A stretch of DNA of 9,733 nucleotides. It comes from Deltaproteobacteria bacterium. Its GTDB lineage: Bacteria; Desulfobacterota; Binatia; Bin18. Positions 6,656 through 9,733 of this stretch are shown here, piece after piece. Within the stretch, counting starts at the first letter, position 1. Every line of letters begins with the position of its first letter. Position numbers and translations under genes: made by a program. Where the stretch lies: assembly GCA_016200595.1 (NCBI GenBank), contig JACQEL010000089.1, positions 1-9,733 on the forward strand, given 5' to 3'. The notes under the pieces are model-generated. The model was not told the DNA's origin. It did no database searches and was given only the letters and a program-made list of their open reading frames with translations.

Positions 6656-6923
6656 ACTACTCCCACGGACAGAAAAAGAGCTGAAAGCCCTCCCCCCGAC
6701 CATTCAAGATCAGATTATAAGCAAGCTGGAACTCTTAAGCGACTTTCCTGAGCTGGGACCAGCTATGTTCGATGCGTTCCAAGGCTATCGTGCGCTCTTA
6801 GCCGCTAAAAATGCTTACCGTATCATTTACCGGATTGTCCGTGACGACCTCATTGAAGTTGCGTATATCCGCCACTGTGCCAGACAAACTCGCCTCCGTC
6901 TTATAAGAGGCAAAAACTCATAG
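6627..6923 (+). CDS. RelE/ParE-family toxin
   Basis: This is the toxin of the type II module. Members of the superfamily are either ribosome-dependent mRNA nucleases (RelE) or gyrase poisons (ParE), and the sequence does not settle which. With GTG 6627 the protein is 98 aa, normal for the family. Visible features are K-V-K-L-L-P-R-T-E-K-E-L-K-A-L near the start, the helical IQDQIISKLELL, then FQGYRALLAAKNAYRIIYRIVRDDLIEVAYIRHCARQTR, matching the usual G-YR...YRIIY...I.V..I.H pattern of the beta-sheet core. The C-terminus is basic (RLRLIRGKNS). GTG 6639 would give 94 aa with a more typical N-terminus (MVRKVKLLP); an upstream GTG at 6567 would overlap the antitoxin much more and lacks support. 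The 29-base overlap implies coupled translation after the antitoxin. Confidence 0.87.
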   Translation: MVRYVVRKVKLLPRTEKELKALPPTIQDQIISKLELLSDFPELGPAMFDAFQGYRALLAAKNAYRIIYRIVRDDLIEVAYIRHCARQTRLRLIRGKNS

Positions 6924-6974
6924 GGGGTAAGCAGCACGAACCCTAGCGAGCACAGCGATTACGGCTCACCCTAC
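6921..6974. repeat. Degenerate REP-like inverted repeat after the toxin
   Basis: TAGGGGGTAAGC (6921-6932), which includes the toxin stop codon, is an imperfect inverted match to GCTCACCCTA (6964-6973). CACCCTAC at 6967-6974 is the same octamer that ends the upstream palindrome (6136-6143). The interior has GCGAGCACAGCGATTACGG. The remaining bases to 7009 are pyrimidine-rich (TTTTCTTCCTTCC) and show no gene. Confidence 0.45.
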
Positions 6975-7009
6975 TGTTTTCTTCCTTCCTATCACGGTAG
7001 TGTGCCTAA

Positions 7010-8338
7010 GTGTCTTTTCAACACTCCTTTCGACCACCACACAAACGGCAGGATCAAAACCCCAGAGCAGCAAGACCTGGTCCCGCGCCTCGAGAAACTC
7101 GTGAATACCGAGAAGAATACCAGGCTCGGTGTCCACATTATCCGGCCTGTCATGGCTGCCCTTTTATAAAGTTCCCTTACCGGCAGCAGTTAGAAAAAAA
7201 ACGCGAGATGGTAGTGAGCGCGTTGGCTGCGTATCCTACCCTGAGCCCTCTTTCTGTGCCTCTCCCAGTGCCCTCGCCCTCACAATTTGCCTACCGCACT
7301 CGGGTGAAGCTGGCGGTTCAGCGGGTAAATGGTCAGGTGCGGATCGGTTTGTACGTCCCAGATACCCACCAAGTAGTGGATATCTCTGCCTGTCCAGTCC
7401 ATCCCGAGCCGGTCAATCGCATCGTGCAATTTCTCAAACAAGCGATCGAACGATTCGATATCATTCCCTACGACGAGGAGCACGATACCGGGCAACTCCG
7501 TTACATCGATATACGCTACAGTTCCTGGCAACATCAGGCGATGCTCACGCTGGTGACTCGACATATGCACTTTCCCCAGGTGCGCGACCTCACGCGTGAG
7601 CTTGAACGGCGCTTCCCTTTTCTCAGTGGCATTATCCAGAACATCCATGACAAGCCAGGCAACGTTATTTGGGGAGAGCGATTCTATCCCCTACGCGGGC
7701 GCGATACTCTGCTTGAACGGGTCGGTCCTTTTCGCATTTGTATTCCAGTGAACGCGTTTTCCCAATCGAACCCGCCTGTGGCACGCAAGCTTTATGAAAC
7801 CGCGCTGGGCTGGGCTGGACTGAACGGTGAGGAAATCGCAGTAGATTTATACTGTGGTATTGGACCGATTTCGCTCTACCTGGCGTCGAGAGCGAAGCTG
7901 GTGATCGGCATTGATGATAATGTCGGCGCGATCAACGTCGCCAAGGAAAATGCTCGCCGTAACGGCTACCACAACTGCCGCTTCTTTGCCGGCGACGCCG
8001 CAGAAAAGTTGAGAGAGACCGCGACCAACCTGGCGCGGATCGATATCGTCGTCGCCAATCCACCGCGCAAGGGTCTGAGTCCAGAAACGTTCGCTGCCTT
8101 GGTGGCAGCCGCAGTGCCTAGAATAGTCTATGTATCCTGCGATCCTATAACTCTAGCCAGAGACCTCGACCGTCTGACCCAGGCGGGCTACACGCTCCTG
8201 CGAGTGCAACCCTTTGATATGTTTCCGCAAACTGACCAGGTAGAGACCGTGGCACTGCTGGAAAGACAGCGCGAGGCGGTAGAGGTGGCTAAACCGGAGT
8301 ACTCCCAAGAAACCGCGGCAGACCTTGGTACAGTGTGA
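7010..8338 (+). CDS. TrmA/RlmC/RlmD-family RNA (uracil-5-)-methyltransferase
   Basis: It transfers a methyl group from SAM to C5 of a uridine in RNA, most likely 23S rRNA. The 442-aa protein has a C-x5-C-x2-C cluster (C41, C47, C50) and a fourth Cys at C128 (ISACPV), matching the 4Fe-4S site of RlmC/RlmD. The SAM motif is VDLYCGIGPISL (278-289), followed by NPPRKGL, the catalytic nucleophile C377 in YVSCDPITLARDL, and the general base E412 in DQVETVALLER. No N-terminal TRAM domain is visible, so the layout is closer to RlmC than RlmD. Instead, residues 1-40 form a low-complexity Arg/Pro/Gln tail. TAA (7007-7009) directly precedes GTG 7010, and no other start codon lies ahead of the Cys cluster, so GTG 7010 is forced despite no clear ribosome-binding site. 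The exact target uridine cannot be told from sequence. Confidence 0.92.
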   Translation: MSFQHSFRPPHKRQDQNPRAARPGPAPRETREYREEYQARCPHYPACHGCPFIKFPYRQQLEKKREMVVSALAAYPTLSPLSVPLPVPSPSQFAYRTRVKLAVQRVNGQVRIGLYVPDTHQVVDISACPVHPEPVNRIVQFLKQAIERFDIIPYDEEHDTGQLRYIDIRYSSWQHQAMLTLVTRHMHFPQVRDLTRELERRFPFLSGIIQNIHDKPGNVIWGERFYPLRGRDTLLERVGPFRICIPVNAFSQSNPPVARKLYETALGWAGLNGEEIAVDLYCGIGPISLYLASRAKLVIGIDDNVGAINVAKENARRNGYHNCRFFAGDAAEKLRETATNLARIDIVVANPPRKGLSPETFAALVAAAVPRIVYVSCDPITLARDLDRLTQAGYTLLRVQPFDMFPQTDQVETVALLERQREAVEVAKPEYSQETAADLGTV

Positions 8339-8347
8339 TCTGAGACA

Positions 8348-9100
8348 ATGACCTTCTCTTTGCCCTTTCCACTCTCTACTCTCACCCCGCTTTGGTTGCG
8401 AGCGGAAGGCTGGGACCGGTTTCCCGGATTAGTGCATGGTTTCTCTGGTCGGGTACCAAAGAATGCCGCAGAATTTTCCCAGGCCCAGGGAGGAGACCTC
8501 ACCGTCTGCACGGTCAAGCAGGTACACGGTGACGAAATTATCATGGTAAACCAGCATTGTAAGGCCTGGGAGAAGCGGCCAGAAGCGGATGGCATGATCA
8601 CTGCCGAGGCTGGTCTGCTGCTTGGTATTGCCAGCGCTGAGTGCGTTCCCGTGCTGATGGTCGCGCCCCAACAGGGCATTGTTGCTGCCCTGCATGCGGG
8701 CTGGCGCGGCACATTAAAAGGAATCAGCGCCCGAGCGATAGAGATGTTTACTGCCGCTGGGAACATTGATCCTACCAGTCTGTGGGTCGCGCTGGGCCCA
8801 GCGATAGGCGGGTGCTGCTACGAAGTTGGGATTGAGATCGGCGAGTCTCTGGTGCAGCGCTGGCACCCAAGCAGCCTGACAGCCTGGCGACCGCACGGCG
8901 AGAAAGGGCTTCTTGATCTGCGTGAGATCAACCTTGCTCAGTGTGAGCAGGCCGGTGTGCCACGCGAACGGATGCAACTGGTCGGTCCGTGTACTTTTTG
9001 TGATTCCTCTCGTTTCGCCTCGTATCGGCGCGAAGGGCCGAGCGCGAGCCGCCAGCTCAGTATGATAGGCTGGCAGACGGAACCTTCAGAACCGCGGTAG
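8348..9100 (+). CDS. pgeF: PgeF/YfiH-family laccase-domain protein (purine nucleoside phosphorylase or peptidoglycan editing factor)
   Basis: Family members (YfiH, human LACC1) act on purine nucleosides, have been described as polyphenol oxidases, and in E. coli help correct misincorporated muropeptides; which role applies here is not evident. The 250-aa length is typical. Metal-site motifs are KQVHGD (H60), AECVPVL (C99) and AALHAGWRG (H116), the His-Cys-His set of the family. GPAIGGCCYEVG (about 150-161) and the C-terminal GPCTFCDSSRFASYRREG are further family signatures. The usual ADC before the metal Cys is AEC here, a conservative Asp-to-Glu change. ATG 8348 follows the methyltransferase stop by nine bases with little Shine-Dalgarno sequence, so coupling is likely. 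gpsA starts eight bases after the stop. Confidence 0.93.
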   Translation: MTFSLPFPLSTLTPLWLRAEGWDRFPGLVHGFSGRVPKNAAEFSQAQGGDLTVCTVKQVHGDEIIMVNQHCKAWEKRPEADGMITAEAGLLLGIASAECVPVLMVAPQQGIVAALHAGWRGTLKGISARAIEMFTAAGNIDPTSLWVALGPAIGGCCYEVGIEIGESLVQRWHPSSLTAWRPHGEKGLLDLREINLAQCEQAGVPRERMQLVGPCTFCDSSRFASYRREGPSASRQLSMIGWQTEPSEPR

Positions 9101-9108
9101 ATCACATC

Positions 9109-9733
9109 ATGCGGATTGCGGTTATCGGCGCAGGCGGATGGGGCACTGCGCTGGCAGCGTTACTGGAAACAGGTGGACATCATGTCCGCCTCTGGGTGCG
9201 CAGACCTGCTCTGTGCGAACAATTACGGCAGCAAAGGGAAAATTCTCTATATCTTCCCGGGATAGCTCTTCCTGAGACGCTTTCATTCACGACCTCACTC
9301 GCTGAAGCGGTTGCAGAGGCAGAACTCCTCGTTCTTGCGGTTCCCTCGCATTCCATGCGGGAAGTGGCGCGTGCTTTAAAGTTGAATCTGGAAAACACAC
9401 CGCTGCTTATCAGCGTGAGTAAGGGAATCGAAGAGGAAACTCTGCAGACCATGAGTGCCGTGCTTACCGAGGTACTCGGGGAATCCTTGAGAGAAAGGTT
9501 AGCCGTGCTATCCGGACCCAGCTTTGCCGCGGAAGTGGCGCGCGGATTGCCCACCGCCGTGACGGTAGCTGCTTTCCATGCGGACGTATATACGATTTGC
9601 CAACGCGCCTTTGCCTCTTCCAGATTTCGTGTATATACGACTGCTGATGTCATCGGTGTCGAAGTCGGCGGGGCAGTGAAAAATGTGATTGCCATAGCCG
9701 CGGGAGTCAGTGATGGACTCGGATATGGGCATA
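9109..9733 (+). CDS. gpsA: Glycerol-3-phosphate dehydrogenase [NAD(P)+], 3' partial
   Basis: GpsA reduces dihydroxyacetone phosphate to sn-glycerol-3-phosphate with NAD(P)H, supplying the backbone for phospholipid synthesis. The frame from ATG 9109 stays open to the window end, so about 208 of a usual 330-340 residues are visible. The N-terminus MRIAVIGAGGWGTALA carries the Rossmann GxGxxG-type loop (residues 7-12). LVLAVPSHSMREV (near 80-92), SVSKGIE (K105), SGPSFAAEVARGLPTAV (135-151) and EVGGAVKNVIAIAAG with the catalytic K191 all match the family. No Shine-Dalgarno sequence is seen; the eight-base gap after pgeF suggests coupled translation. Codon use does not visibly differ from that of its neighbours. 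The identification is very secure. Confidence 0.96.
   Translation, partial: MRIAVIGAGGWGTALAALLETGGHHVRLWVRRPALCEQLRQQRENSLYLPGIALPETLSFTTSLAEAVAEAELLVLAVPSHSMREVARALKLNLENTPLLISVSKGIEEETLQTMSAVLTEVLGESLRERLAVLSGPSFAAEVARGLPTAVTVAAFHADVYTICQRAFASSRFRVYTTADVIGVEVGGAVKNVIAIAAGVSDGLGYGH

Noticed and set aside
8188..8766. Reverse-strand open frame of 192 codons across the methyltransferase/pgeF junction
   Set aside because: It is antisense to two clearly identified genes and has no recognisable protein features.
9585..9640. CGTATATACG palindrome repeated 46 bases later in gpsA
   Set aside because: Both copies lie in conserved coding sequence and are explained by codons; the second copy is one base short of the palindrome.

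Overview
The window reads as a dense, all-forward-strand stretch of a diderm (Gram-negative-type) bacterial chromosome of moderately high GC. Two lipoproteins with Gly after the lipidated Cys, the aroC-aroK-aroB order and the run of Ig-like surface domains with calcium loops recall Desulfobacterota/Binatota-like or other delta-proteobacteria-like lineages. This placement is an inference from gene style only; no rRNA or other decisive marker is present.

Region 1 (1-2624) is a tight shikimate-pathway cluster. It holds chorismate synthase aroC (5' end outside the window), shikimate kinase aroK and 3-dehydroquinate synthase aroB, with gaps of 6 and 11 bases. Together they cover steps 2, 5 and 7 of chorismate synthesis.

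Region 2 (2625-6052) holds two predicted outer-membrane lipoproteins of unknown function. One is small (208 aa). The other is large (about 888 aa) and built of Ig-like modules, a Gly8 linker, four DxNxDG-type calcium loops and a Cys-containing C-terminal domain. Their ribosome-binding sites, start contexts and signal peptides align without gaps, so the two leaders look related by duplication, and this fixes the start of the large gene.

Region 3 (6053-7009) is an island with accessory character. A perfect 26-bp palindrome and a second hairpin of REP-like type precede a Phd/YefM antitoxin and RelE/ParE toxin pair whose genes overlap by 29 bases. A 12-bp tandem duplication lies inside the overlap. 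A degenerate inverted repeat sharing the palindrome's terminal octamer follows the toxin stop codon.

Region 4 (7010-9733) is a compact housekeeping run: a TrmA/RlmC/RlmD-family Fe-S RNA uracil-5-methyltransferase, a PgeF/YfiH-family laccase-domain protein and glycerol-3-phosphate dehydrogenase gpsA (3' end outside the window), with gaps of 9 and 8 bases. I see no tRNA, rRNA, CRISPR array, transposase or phage gene. Most of the window is ordinary; the points most worth a second look are the lipoprotein pair and the repeat-bracketed toxin-antitoxin module.
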